64,000 nt of DNA, from contig OY735206.1 in the NCBI GenBank assembly GCA_963457665.1, forward strand, positions 57,856,735 through 57,920,734, read 5' to 3'. The translations under genes and the position numbers were made by a program. This DNA is from Thysanoteuthis rhombus (lineage: Eukaryota > Mollusca > Cephalopoda > Oegopsida > Thysanoteuthidae). Of this stretch, positions 27,011 through 38,447 are shown one piece after another; positions within the stretch are counted from its first letter, which is position 1, and each line of letters opens with the position of its first letter. The notes under the pieces were generated by a model that saw only the letters and a program-made list of their open reading frames with translations, ran no database searches and was not told the origin of the DNA.

Positions 27011-27501
27011 ATGATGAAACTCAAAGAAATGCAAATGAGGTTGGAAACAATTTTTAAATCCTTCTAAAATAAGACCAAAGCAGACAGGCCAGCGTATGTG
27101 ATCAGGAAATGAATATAAATATGAATATAAATGAATGAATGAGAAAAAATAACGTCAGATTTTTTTCTTATCCGTAAGGAATCGATACGATGACTTGAGA
27201 ATGTCAAAAACGTCGATCATTTTGATAAGATCAAAACAGAAGCGTCTTTACTGAATGACAAACGATTCTCACCCTACCGACTGCGTAAACACAGATTGAA
27301 AAAAATGTATTGAAGGTTAAAAATTAAAATATCAAACAAAAAAGATATGAACATGATAAGTACAGTTTGCAATAAAAAAAAACATTTAGATAGAAAATAT
27401 TTCCTTGATTCGTCACTTTTGTTCGTTTTGATTTTATTTTCAATCGAAATTCAAAAAGTAAGTCCTATTAATAAAGTTCAATATAAATGAATAATTAAAG
27501 A

Positions 27502-27660
27502 GACAGTCGAATAGATATTGCTAGATATGATTTGATTGACGGTATAATAGATTCAACTAAATAACTCAATCGACAGTATAATAAATATAGCTAAGTATAA
27601 CTGAATAGATGGTATAATATTTATAACTAAATATAATTTTAAAAGACAGTATTACTAAAA
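27502..27660 (+). repeat. 36-bp minisatellite, about 4.4 units
   Basis: Units start with GACAGT or a one-base variant at 27502, 27538, 27572, 27608 and 27644, giving spacings of 36, 34, 36 and 36. Each reads roughly GAxxGTATAATA, then an AT-rich middle with (A)CTAA(A/G)TATAA. Confidence 0.85.
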
Positions 27661-27879
27661 GTCGTCGTTAAGCGTTTTTTTGTATTCACTGAATAGTACC
27701 AACCAAGTAATGATTCAATCAACATTCCATCGGACTGGACGTTTTTGCCACAATATTGTGTTCATCCTGACATGACTTGATGACATCACTCTTCCTGTTT
27801 TCTCGATTTTTCTTTATGTCTTGAGTTTAAAAATGTTAAATAAACAAATCTGAAATTATTGATTTTGAAATTCGAAAGT
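27661..27879. other. Spacer before the Tc1-like relic
   Basis: No coding motif recognised. It could contain the 5' untranslated part or terminal repeat of the transposon that follows, but I could not pair any inverted ends. Confidence 0.35.
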
Positions 27880-28375
27880 CTGACTTATTCACGATGATAA
27901 AGTCGACTCTTGAGGGGTTTGACGTTATGATTGCTTTACTTGGACGTGCAGAGGAACACGTTGTTTCGGAAAATGATAATTGATCAGAAATTCATTCCAA
28001 CGATGAAAAATGATTCCAACTTTGTTGGATCTGACATCAGACAGTTTTTCCAATGTTGGAAGTAAACAGACATGTCATGGTATGGAGGATGTTCTCGCAA
28101 GGTTTTGGATCTGTTGTTGGAATTTGTTGGAAGATAGCAGCAAATGTCAATCGAGACTTACAAAAAAAGCATTCTATTCCTTCTCTGCATATCCAAACCA
28201 GTCATTCCTGTTTATGCAGGACAACGCCCCCCGCCCCTGTCACAGTGCTAAGTGAATGAACATACTGTTTTCAAAGAAAAGAGAACATCGGAAATATGTG
28301 ATGGCCTACCCACGGTCCAACCTTCCAATCAAGAATTCGTGAAATATTAAAGATGTTACACTTTCCTATCAACAA
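27880..28375 (+). mobile_element. Tc1-like transposase relic
   Basis: Stitched plus-strand frames match a Tc1-family DDE transposase. NDEK at about 27995-28010 is a relic of (W)TDESKF (first catalytic Asp). HVMVWRMFSQGFGSVVGICW at 28070-28130 matches the family's VMVWGCFSxxGxGxL block. FLFMQDNAPRPCHSAK at 28206-28254 matches the MQDNAPCHTAK block and keeps the second catalytic Asp. The frame shifts after 28254; EREHRKYVMAYPRSNLPI then stands where WPAQSPDLNPIE should be, so the third acidic residue region is eroded. No terminal inverted repeats were identified. Confidence 0.75.
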
Positions 28376-29465
28376 CTTTTGAGAAAATTGGTTTGCCTCA
28401 CTTAACCCAGTGTCTCATTGTGCCCCCAGGCTTTCCTACAGGTCCTTTTAATTTTTGTAAGAGTCTGATTTTGGAAAAAAAAAAAATTCAGAAAAGTGAT
28501 CTTAAGAAAAGTATGTTTTATATCCATCAAAATGTTCCTCAAATGGAAATGGGTTCTAGATTCAATGGGTTGATCTTTCTAAGTGCTTCTAACATTTCTC
28601 GAGCATTCCAGGCTCAAGATAACTTATTCAGGACATAAAATACATTGTTAAATGTGATGATGGCTCTTAGAGGACCTGGCCAACACGAAAAATCTCATTG
28701 TGATAGCTGCAGACGTGAAGTGATTGTCAAAACAATAAAACAGCAGTCTGTATGTCAACTTTATAACAAAACCTCTGTTTGGAGAAAGATTTGTGGAAAA
28801 GTTTCACCCAATAATTACGACAATCTCATATCTGTCAAAGATTGGAAAAAAACCACAAGTATGTTTGTATTTTAATTGCATCCCCTGAAAAGAATCGATA
28901 AAAGACTGGGAAATAAGCGATCGGCACAATTTCTTAGCCAAGTAGTTTCTGTAAACGTCTAAAATATCTGCCAAATACCCGAGTAACAAAAAAAGCTCGG
29001 AAATAGAACCTTGCTCAGGAACAGAACGATGATAAATATCAGATCAAGTTCTACAGACTAAGTTCTATCATACTACTCAATTCTACCCCATCTTTTTAAT
29101 CATCCAGGATAATGCTAAAGAACTTTTGCATCCTATAAAAAAAATCTCCCACTTCAGTCTATCCCTTTCTTAATGTAAGAAAACCGTTTGCCTATTCGAA
29201 TCAAAAATTGTCGTATAAACTTCAACCGACAATAATCTCACTCAAATTTGTATTTATCACTTTTCCCCAGCTAAAATTTCACACATACATGCAATTATAT
29301 TAAACAACAAAAAGCATACTTACACACTAGCAATGCAAAGTGAACCATATTTTATCCCCCATATTACAACCAAGATAATTACATTCATACTTACAAATCA
29401 TCCTGTGCACAGAATATGAGCAGAAATTTCACGAATTAACTTTTTGCTTTCTCTATTTCAATATT
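28376..29465. other. Anonymous AT-rich DNA
   Basis: A plus-strand frame at 28645-28875 (76 codons; CDSCRR, QSVCQLYNKTSVWRKIC) has no recognised family. Nothing else supported. Confidence 0.4.
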
Positions 29466-30060
<595 letters not shown>

Positions 30061-30065
<5 letters not shown>

Positions 30066-31450
30066 GTTACCAAGCCTTTGTTTGGAATAATTAGGGTGCA
30101 GGGAATATTTTGTCGATATGATCGAAGTGACACCTCTTGTAATTTCATTCCTCAATACAAAAATGAAAATGGAATTTGGAATCCCCAGGTACATAATTGT
30201 TCGCATAGATATGAGATGAATAAGGAGAAAACACACTGTGAAATTCATACATCCTCGTTTCATCTGGTAACATCATTTTTCTCACCTGATGCACTTCTAC
30301 TTGTTGATAATCAAGTGCATTCCCTCCATTTTTGCCTGCACCAACACTTTCCACGGAACTAATGGTTTTGTATTTAAAGTTATCGTGTCTTTCGCTCTCT
30401 TATTTTGGATTTTTTTTTTTCGAAAGAATCGGTTCTCTTTCTGTCACCTAACCCCTGAGTAAATTGAAAGTTTAACAAATCAGCAGTTTTTAGTACATGC
30501 ATGAATATACGTGAGTACATTTTGTTTACTTGTGTATAGATATGTAAGTGACCGGAGCAGACGTGTATGTGAAAATTCAGTTGAGATGAAACACAGATAC
30601 GGTAATTAACTGAAGCAGTTCTCAGGGTCTCATCAGAAAGTTCCGTCGTGAGTAGTCAGCCGGTCTGTTTCTAGCAACTAAGACTAAAAGAAAAAAAAAT
30701 TGCAGTGTTTCAGAATTGATTATTTTTTAATGACTTCCTCAGGTTCGGTACAGAAGGGGGTAATTCAGATCTAACAAAAAAAATTGGTCACATGACATTG
30801 CTGACAAATGAGAAAATAAGAAACCGTCCAGGGTTTTGAAGGAATTGGAGAAAATCAGCAGCTAGAAGAAAGGATTCACTTTTTTTTAAAAAGCAGCGTG
30901 TTGCCGGCTCCACACTCGAGCCAAAGTTAAATAGTTAAATGAACTGTTACTAAGTGGAAGGGAGAGGGGGAGAGGGGGAGAGGGGTTAGAAAGAGAAGGA
31001 AAGAACTGGATTTGAAGGAAAAAAAGGAGGACAGATAGACTGAGTAAATAGCTTTAGGGAGTCACACAATTGTACTCTTAAGTGAGAGAGCAATTGTTAA
31101 TATTGCTAATAAAAGGAATCCTTTCATTTTCAAAATGATGACTTGATTTGAATTTATTCACAAGAGCATGCGCATGTGAGATGCTGTTCTCTCTGCAGCG
31201 AAAGTTATGCAGCGAAGACCAAACGCCATTTCCCCCTTTTCTCTCCGTTCGTTTCATTTTCATCTCAATGATTTTTAGATTACGTACAACCCCTTGTCTC
31301 TGTTATCCGCGAGCTGTTTGGATCACAATGATGTTTTGTGTTTGCACAAAGTACACATAAGGCATCATGGTTTATATTTTCTGAATTTTGTTTCTTTCAA
31401 TGCAACGATTATGTTATTAAGAAATGGATATAAGTTGGACCTTTGAATTA
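30061..31450. other. Anonymous DNA including a G-rich tract
   Basis: The unique tails of the repeat-encoded frames (to 30362 plus, from 30263 minus) show no domain. A G-rich tract sits at 30960-30985. Frames at 31078-31360 on both strands lie in a slightly GC-richer patch, without recognised domains. Confidence 0.4.
30960..30985 (+). other. Potential G-quadruplex tract
   Basis: Four G-runs of 3, 5, 5 and 4, each separated by AGA, satisfy the usual G3+N1-7 pattern. It is unusual in this AT-rich setting. Function is unknown. Confidence 0.7.
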
Positions 31451-31451
31451 C

Positions 31452-31525
31452 TGGTGACAGTTTAGCGCAATGGTAAAAGCAACGCTATGTTGAAACAGTT
31501 GCCTTGAAGAACACCCATCTTCTTG
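31452..31525 (+). repeat. tRNA-like fragment, possible SINE head
   Basis: GTTTAGCGCAATGGTAAAAGC resembles a tRNA D-arm/A box, followed by AACGCTATGTTGAAACAGTT. A B box is not evident. A related fragment is at 31735-31812. Confidence 0.35.
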
Positions 31526-31734
31526 GATTTTTTTTTCCATTCACGTAATATAGGCCAGTTTTTTCGTTCATCATGTAATAATGGGAGATCATTCAAGATA
31601 TGGATTTCAGTTTAATATAATGCAATTTACAATCATTTTGTCCGATCATATATCCATTTCTCAATAACATAATTGTTACGTTGAGAAAAAACTAATTGAG
31701 CCGATACAGACCGTGAACAAGCAAAATACGAATT

Positions 31735-31812
31735 TTGAGTTGAAACAGTTGTTTGAATAATTGCATTACCGACGGCTGCTCAGCTCAATGGTAAGAACAA
31801 CGCTACGTGTAA
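31735..31812 (+). repeat. Second tRNA-like fragment
   Basis: TTGAAACAGTTG at the left repeats part of the fragment at 31452-31525, and GCTCAGCTCAATGGTAAGAAC with AACGCTACG repeats its A-box region. These look like permuted or separate pieces of one tRNA-like repeat. Confidence 0.35.
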
Positions 31813-31911
31813 GCTTTTTTATTCGTTGCATGTTCGTTTTCTGCAATAGCTTCATTTTCTTTAATTGTTATGAGGTTCTATATAATACAATGCAATTTTA
31901 TAATAATGATA

Positions 31912-32005
31912 GTAATGATAATAATAAAAAAAATAATAATGATAATGATAATAATAAAAATAATTATAATGATTATATATACACACACAAACACACACAC
32001 ACACA
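31912..32005. repeat. (AAT/GAT)n and (CA)n microsatellite
   Basis: An imperfect AAT/GAT triplet array followed by ATATATACACACACAA-type dinucleotide repeat. Confidence 0.95.
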
Positions 32006-32764
32006 CTCGCTAGGATTACCTGGGGAAAAATTGGATTCAACAATACAGGAAAGCACATAATATTCATGTATGGTTTTCCTTTTTGTAAAATTGATATTGG
32101 GGGCTTGGAGTTTGCTCCCACCCCCAAAAAGCTCATGACACCTGCCCAATAGGTCAGATCAGTACACACTCTTTGGCAGATCCACACAGTCATATTTACA
32201 CCCTTGAGAATGACTGTGTACTCCTCTCCACTCAAAAAAAAAATTGATGATGGATTCATGTCCTGACTCATTTAAAATCATGTCGGTTTTTACAGCTTCG
32301 TTTGATTTTGGGATTAGGTTAGAAGGAGGGTTAAGGCTTTTTCACCAAAATATTACGGTTAGATACCTTTCAAAATGCTGTCAACCTGGCAAAAACCTTG
32401 AGAGGAGGAGAAAATTCGCATTTGTGTCACCTATGACCAATGGAAAGTAGGAGTGTAGTTAAGCATTATAGCTATATTATAAACAGAGCCCCTTCGTTGG
32501 AGACCTTCGAATATTCCCTCTCTCAAAACTAATCAAATTCCCTGAATCTTTAAAGGTCTCATAGATTGAAACCCTATGATATTGAAAGAAAGAAATCTGA
32601 AAAAAGAAGAGGGAATTTTCTTTGTCAAGTTTTGGATTTGGTCCACCGACCAAGATAATTTCGTATGTAAACACAAGTGTATCGTTGTTTTCACTGATTT
32701 TTTTTAATACTTGTTGTTTTTCATTTTAGCGCGAATGCAGACCACACAGATATCGAAAGTGTGA
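32006..32764. other. Anonymous DNA
   Basis: No supported feature. Short frames near 32244-32450 have no recognised domain. Confidence 0.45.
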
Positions 32765-32800
32765 TCTGCACACACAGACACACTCAGACACACACAGACG

Positions 32801-32884
<84 letters not shown>
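32765..32884. repeat. (CA)n and long (TA)n microsatellite
   Basis: Imperfect CA-rich stretch followed by about 40 TA units (32804-32884). Confidence 0.97.
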
Positions 32885-32889
<5 letters not shown>

Positions 32890-32959
32890 TGTACTGTAAA
32901 CAGTGAGACGGACTCGGGAGTAAAGTGCTTAGAGGTAAGGTCTATTAATCCTTAGATGT

Positions 32960-33000
32960 AAATGGTCCAGACATGTGTCGGGATTTTCCCATCTTCAGTG
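32960..33000 (-). ncRNA. Weak hammerhead-like core
   Basis: On the minus strand CTGAAGA (32998 to 32992) is followed by a short stem GGGA/TCCC with an AAA loop and then GACAC, where a hammerhead needs GAAAC. A third stem is not convincing. It lies 0.3 kb from the Penelope-type GIY-YIG relic at 33310-33852 but on the opposite strand. Confidence 0.25.
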
Positions 33001-33309
33001 GTGTGTGCTGTGTGAGTATGTGTTTAAAGTTCCCATGTAGAACCAGAGTCCACTGTCAGGAGCTATGCTTTGTGGGTGAAATATGTAATAAGGGCTGCTG
33101 GAGGCCTCCTGCCGAGTGAGAGGAGGTCTAGTTAGGTATCAAGTCTTTGGTTAAGCAGCAGCAGTTGGTCTTGGAGAGGGAAGAGTGTGTCAGGGTAGGA
33201 GGGAAGTGATGAAGAGTTAGATTTTTTGGGTATGTCAGGGATAGTGTAAATGGAGAGGTGGTGAGGTCAAGGAGCTACATTGGTATCAACCTTATAAGTT
33301 ATCAATTAC
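33001..33309. other. GC-richer flank of the GIY-YIG relic
   Basis: Higher GC than surroundings and no frame of interest. It may be non-coding sequence of the same Penelope-like insertion or an unrelated repeat. Confidence 0.35.
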
Positions 33310-33852
33310 CGCAGGCCCCCAAACATGATTAGCAGTAATGATATCATTAACAATAAAATCGTACATAAAAATATCCCTAGAACCACTAAATTCTGCAAAC
33401 CTTTCGACATAAGAAATATTCTTTGTTGCAACCACCTAAAGTACACTAACACATTCACAAGCACTACCACAAAAGAGAGTTACCACATATATCACAGCAC
33501 CAGCTGCCGTAGTAAGAACATTATATACCTTCTAGAGTGCAATAGATGTAAGTTACAATACATAGGCAAGTCTGAGTGACAATTTAACATTAGATTTAAC
33601 AATTATAGACACAGGATTAAGTCTCAAAACAATCGTAGCCCACTTCCCGTAGAACTACACTTTCGCACACCCGGCCAAGGTTTTGCCACGGACGCTAGCT
33701 TTATAATCACAGAAAAAATAGAAAAAACTACTCCAATTGACATAACTAAAGTTCTAGAGAAACACGAAGATATGTGGATCAACAAACTCAAAACCCTATA
33801 TCCTAATGGATTAAACACTACACTCAACAACCCTCATCACACAGAACTCTAA
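33310..33852 (+). mobile_element. Penelope-like element (second family), GIY-YIG endonuclease part
   Basis: One frame from 33325 to 33852, interrupted by a single TGA at 33577, encodes the C-terminal endonuclease region: CNHLKYTNTFTSTTTKES, NIIYLLECNRCKLQYIGKSE (GIY-YIG core; the family's IYLLxCxxC...YIG is intact), then HRIKSQNNRSPLPVELHF, ITKVLEKHEDMWINKLKTL and YPNGLNTTL, and a natural-looking stop. The related copy at 38448-39835 has TGG (Trp) at the position of this TGA, which shows that the stop is a nonsense mutation. No RT motifs are found upstream, so the copy is 5'-truncated. Confidence 0.85.
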
Positions 33853-33973
33853 TGCACAAAACTCCTACCAATAACATCCTCATACCCACATCTAAGATAC
33901 ATTCAATAATGGAAGCTTCAAAGTCACCCAGACCCATAGGAAAAATTCACCTTAGCCAGTTATACCTCCTGTC

Positions 33974-33977
<4 letters not shown>

Positions 33978-34022
<45 letters not shown>
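33978..34022. repeat. (TA)n microsatellite
   Basis: About 22 AT units directly 3' of the Penelope-like relic. Confidence 0.97.
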
Positions 34023-34026
<4 letters not shown>

Positions 34027-34429
34027 CAAAAACTTTAGTTAATTAGCATGAAAAAATGGAAATGTTTACTGAAATCGGTAGAATATGTTAACCCAGTATA
34101 GGATAATACTGATTGGAGTCCTTGTTTTACTCGTAAGGAAAACCAGTTAACTTGCCAACAGCCAACCTGCAAAGTTTTTTACCTGGCCTTTTTGGCTCTG
34201 ATCAGAGTGTACCATCTGCAGCACGGCCTAATCCGCGCTGTCGGTACTGATACTTGACATCTAAATATGCCGGAAACTGGTTGGACGAGTATGTTCAAGG
34301 CTGAGTGCGCAGGTGTGATGCTGAGCGCATTGGGAACCTTTGGACTCGTCTATGGACTCGGGCAAAATGAATGTCATGTAAAATAAACATGTTGAGGACG
34401 AAAAAATAACGATTTAAATCGAAAGAGCA
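34023..34429. other. Unrecognised DNA, locally GC-richer
   Basis: 34140-34380 is richer in GC and in CTGAGCGC-like words than its surroundings and immediately precedes an RTE fragment on the same strand. It could belong to a different repeat. No coding motif seen. Confidence 0.3.
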
Positions 34430-34755
34430 GAAATGAAGAAAACAGAACACTTCATCTGCCTGAGACAACAATTATCCATGAAATTCTCTAAAGAAGAGGA
34501 AATCGAGCGCGGAATCATACTAGGTTGACAAGTTTCCAGTGGAGCCAGCCCAAGCTTCAAGAATAGAATTATCTCACGTCCTAATAAGAAAGTATACAAC
34601 TTATTTATCTTAACGGTACTCACCTATGGAGCTGAGACATGGAATCTAACGGAAAGATCGAGCCTCAAACTGAAAACCATGCAAAGCGCACATGAGAGAA
34701 TTATGCTCAACATCACACTGATAGACATGAGACAACACAGAATATTAGAGAAGTG
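34430..34755 (+). mobile_element. RTE-type LINE fragment
   Basis: Plus-strand frames give FICLRQQLSMKFSKEEEIER, SFKNRIISRPNKKVYNL, then FILTVLTYGAETWNLTER and SLKLKTMQSAHERIMLNITL. TYGAETW with the following MQxAxERxML block is a strong signature of the RTE post-RT region. The fragment lacks both the RT active site and the 3' tail. Confidence 0.85.
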
Positions 34756-35198
34756 ACAAAAGTATGTTTGGAAAAATGTTGTATCGTCTCTGAGTGTAGA
34801 AGAGCCTCCTTACTTTTTTTTCCTTTTTGGTAGAATCATTTCTCTAGTTGAAACCCGGCTGGTGACTCACGTAAACTGAAATCTCACTAATTACATTAAA
34901 AGTACTATTCCAACATTAGAATATATTTTAATTCAGGTGATACAAATGTAATTGAAAACTTGATAAAGAATTACAAGCTCATCAGAACAAAGGAACATTT
35001 ATGAGGTACAATTCATTTTTTTTCGAACGTTTTAAATCTATTTCAGCTGATGACTTCCGGCATGTTCCTTTAATTTAACTCCCACCTGAGATGATATAAG
35101 TTCGTATAAGTTATCCTTCAAATTATATTCACTTGCGATATACGTTACATGAATTGGTGAACTCTTCAAGTATTTCAAAATTTTCTTGGGGAAAATCG
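34756..35198. other. Anonymous AT-rich DNA
   Basis: No supported feature. Confidence 0.5.
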
Positions 35199-35199
35199 C

Positions 35200-35258
<59 letters not shown>

Positions 35259-35259
35259 G
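35199..35259. repeat. (ATC)n trinucleotide array
   Basis: About 20 perfect ATC units. The same triplet (as ATG) forms the 3' tail of RTE copies here, but no RTE coding sequence adjoins in the required orientation. Confidence 0.97.
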
Positions 35260-36249
35260 AGATAAAGCTATCCTAAACATCTTTTGCCCTTCTATCCATC
35301 AGATGAAACGACAGCCCATTTCCTCTGCTCTGTCAGTCCTAATTTTTTTTTAAAATTCATCCTAGGCGATATCTCCCGATTCTTTTTCCTACCAAATAGA
35401 AGTTGCCAAAAACTCTCGTACAGTTTTAGTTGCCATTTGGCTATATCTCGTAATATATTGTCAAAGCGATCAACCAATCAACTTTGGAAACAGTAAGAAA
35501 AATACATGATTTTTTTTTCAAATTTTCCCCCCTCTCAATCAGTCGACCACAAGCTAAAACCAAAAGTAATAAGGAAAGAAATCTGGAAAATATCATATCT
35601 CTGGTAACCGTTAATGTTCATCAGTTGCTCTATTGTTGTTGCTTTGTTTTGTTTTGTTTTTATTTGTAAACAACCCATTTATCTCATGTGTAAAACCCAA
35701 GTTCCATTGCTTGTGGTAAACCATAATACAAGCATCCCCCGCGCTTCAAAGGGTTTCGATTCAGCACAAGTCCGTCTTGATCATCATCTAGTTTAATTGG
35801 CTGCGTTTTCTTTTTGTATCTACAAACAGCCTGAACCACTTTTGAGTAGTATCGTAAAAACTTCCCAATTGTTAAATACTAGACACACTCGAAAGATTCC
35901 TTCTGATGGCTCATTTCATAGATCACGCTAAAATTCGTGAAGTAAACATAATCTCACAATAAATCTTTCGGTAGTCATGCTGACTTAATTCGTTATTATT
36001 GTAGTTATATACTTTTGGAGATTATCTTGTGGGTGTATAGATTTTGTCTTTCAAAGTTGATAAACATGGAAAACATAGAAAAGTTTTTTCGGTCAGCAGA
36101 TAAATAAAACAAACACGTCCCCGATTAATTGATCAATGATACCGAAAAATGTGAAAATATCTTGGCTAAAATTCAATTTTGCTTTGCTCTCCCAGCAAAA
36201 ATATCAATATGTAATCAATAGCAGCTAGAGCATGTGTGGTTGGACTAAC
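35260..36249. other. Anonymous AT-rich DNA
   Basis: Short frames on both strands near 35284-35496 have no recognised domain. Confidence 0.45.
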
Positions 36250-36725
36250 ACTTTCCCCAGGTTTTACCAGACCTCTCTTATCATGGGCGTTGCTGAGCCA
36301 ATACTTTTTGAACTTGTCAAATTTATCATGCAATCTCTTTCATTCCAATCGGCTGCAGTGTCGAGGATGATATCTTGGATAACATATCGTGATTCTTTAT
36401 GTCGAACGTTTGCCTGACTCTTCTGCAACATGACCAACCAAGTGCCTTATGAATTTTCTGATGGATTCCAAGATACTTCTGACTTTTTTTTCTCTAATAT
36501 AGAGTAGCGTCTTGTGATCTCTCCATTTGAAGTTGCATATAATTAACTCTAGTGTACGCTGCATGGTTATCAGTTTGAAAGTCAATCTCTTTAATTAGCT
36601 ATCATGTTTAATCTCCGTACATGACGATTTGGGGACATATTGGTTGTATTACCTTCCTATATAGACTATTTAGGTTTACCCTTTGAAGCCAATTGAGTTA
36701 AACCTATGTCATGTATACCCAACTT
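36250..36725 (-). mobile_element. RTE-type LINE 3' portion
   Basis: Minus-strand frames read RVNLNSLYRKVIQPICPQIV (just upstream of the TYGAETW position), FKWRDHKTLLYIREKKVRSI, IHQKIHKALGWSCCRRVRQ (a WAGHVARM relic) and KVLAQQRP near the end. It stops near 36250 with no clear triplet tail. Confidence 0.7.
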
Positions 36726-36734
36726 GTAAGAGAA

Positions 36735-36960
36735 AAAGTCACAACCATCAATAGAAAACACATTGCTGAAGGAAGTAGAACGTTACATTTACGTAGGACA
36801 ACGACACCCTTTCAAATCCTAGAAAAAATGTGAAATTTGAATTTGTCAGTGTTAAAAAAAAGGGCTTAGCTGCTTATAAAATGAGTTGTCGAAATCTTAA
36901 GTCGAACACCGACTATTAACACCAGAAAAAATGCGTAAGTATCTCAAACACAAAATCTAT
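36735..36960 (+). mobile_element. RTE-type LINE, inverted upstream piece
   Basis: Plus-strand frames read NTLLKEVERYIYVGQRHPF and then KKGLAAYKMSCRNLKSNTDY, which correspond to LExVxxYIYLGQRIS and GWAAYGKxxxVLKS of RTE elements. In the intact order this piece lies immediately upstream of the first block of the oppositely oriented 36250-36725 piece. The two therefore look like one insertion with its 5' part inverted. Confidence 0.65.
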
Positions 36961-38321
36961 TAAGGTATGCATACAAGCATCTAATTCAACATACAAGATT
37001 TGTGGAATTCGACGTCAAGCCACTGATTCACCTGCTACACACAATACCTCCAGATAATTTCTTTTTTTCTCACTAGAAATAAATAAAGTACCTAAAATGA
37101 AACCATAGCTGACTGATAACCAACCAAAGATAATTGTTTTATTACTATTTATCAGGATGAATCTAACGAGTGAGATAGGAAATAAGAACTGGACTCGTTG
37201 CGAAATCCCACTTGATTATCCAATAATCTTCCAAATATTTCAAATTGATTCATTTGTTGGTTTGCTTTCTGTTGCTATGCGAAGGAAAACATAAAACTTC
37301 CTCATTGAAATCTTTATTGTGAGAGTAATTTTGACGGAAATAGAATCTTCAGTGTATTCATCAATCAAATTGAAATATTCTAATGAGACGCTTTTCTTGC
37401 GCAGCTGCCAGTATTCTTTGCTCCTAGCCTTTATTTTCCCCATTCTCGGCTGTCTTTGTTTACTCTGATACACCGCTGGCGAAGTTAATTGTTTGACTGT
37501 TGATTGCATTGATAATATGTAGCAAGATAAGATTAGATGACAAAAAGGACTGTATTAGAGTTTGTTTTTGCTTTGTTTGTTGTTTTTTTTTTGCAGCTTC
37601 TGATTGGTGGGAGACAAAATTTGGGAGGCATGACCTCTGATTAATTAAAAGCAACGAAATTAGGATTGACAGAACAAAGAAAAGAGGCTGTCGTTACTCC
37701 TGATGGACAGAAGGACAGAATTGGAGCTGAGAGGAAAAAAGCAATATTTATTTGCACAGATCAGTCCAAATGAAAGAGAAAGGCCAAGATAACAGCAATA
37801 GAGAACAGACCGGACTGACAACGGATAAGAGAAAAGTTGTAGAAAGCGACAAAGTGGTAGGATTTAATCATTACATTTAATGTTTCAATTTTCAACAGGC
37901 TGCAAATATTGAAGAAACCACAATATTACATTTAATCAAATAAGTCCACGCTTGTTGCACACCTCAAAAATGCAATGCATTCGATTCAGATAGGGAAAAA
38001 TAATAAAGGCTGGACATTGAAAATGCTTTCCGAGATTCGTTGTGTTTATCTTGTTACATTTCAAATGCAACTAATTGAGATGGTTGCGCCAAGGAACATT
38101 TTGATATTCCTCATCTGTATTTTTCCTAATACGTATGCTAAAACATTTCTTCTCGGGAGTGACAAGAAATTGAAATATTTTATTACGCTAAAAGGATAGG
38201 CAGTGCACTTCAGTAGATTGCAAGATTTAATAAGCATAAGAAAAAAAATCATATTAATTTGTATGTGCCTATACTTCATACTTTTACCTTCCCTTATTCC
38301 TCTAAAAGAACACCACATTGC
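36961..38321. other. Anonymous AT-rich DNA
   Basis: Frames up to 97 codons (for example minus 38061-38354, which ends in the CA repeat) carry no recognised domain. Confidence 0.45.
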
Positions 38322-38445
38322 ACATGCGTGTGCAATCATACCACACACACACACATATATGTATATATATTACATGCGTGTGCAATCGTACCACACACAC
38401 ACACACACACATATATGACACACAGAGTATATATATATATATACT
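38322..38445. repeat. Duplicated ACATGCGTGTGCAATC module with (CA)n/(TA)n
   Basis: Two copies of a roughly 50-base block, each ACATGCGTGTGCAATCxTACC followed by (CA)n and ATATAT, at about 38321 and 38373. Then a CACAGAG spacer and a (TA)n run to 38445. Confidence 0.9.
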
Positions 38446-38447
38446 CT

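Noticed and set aside
30600..30660. CTGATGAGACC on the minus strand as another hammerhead
   Set aside because: No stem II can be formed and no GAAA follows at the right distance.
35199..35259. (ATC)n array as the tail of an RTE insertion
   Set aside because: The orientation would require minus-strand RTE coding sequence to its right, and none was found at 35260-35500.
35038..35280. Minus-strand frame with a poly-Met run
   Set aside because: The Met run is the (ATC)n array read in reverse, and the rest shows no domain.
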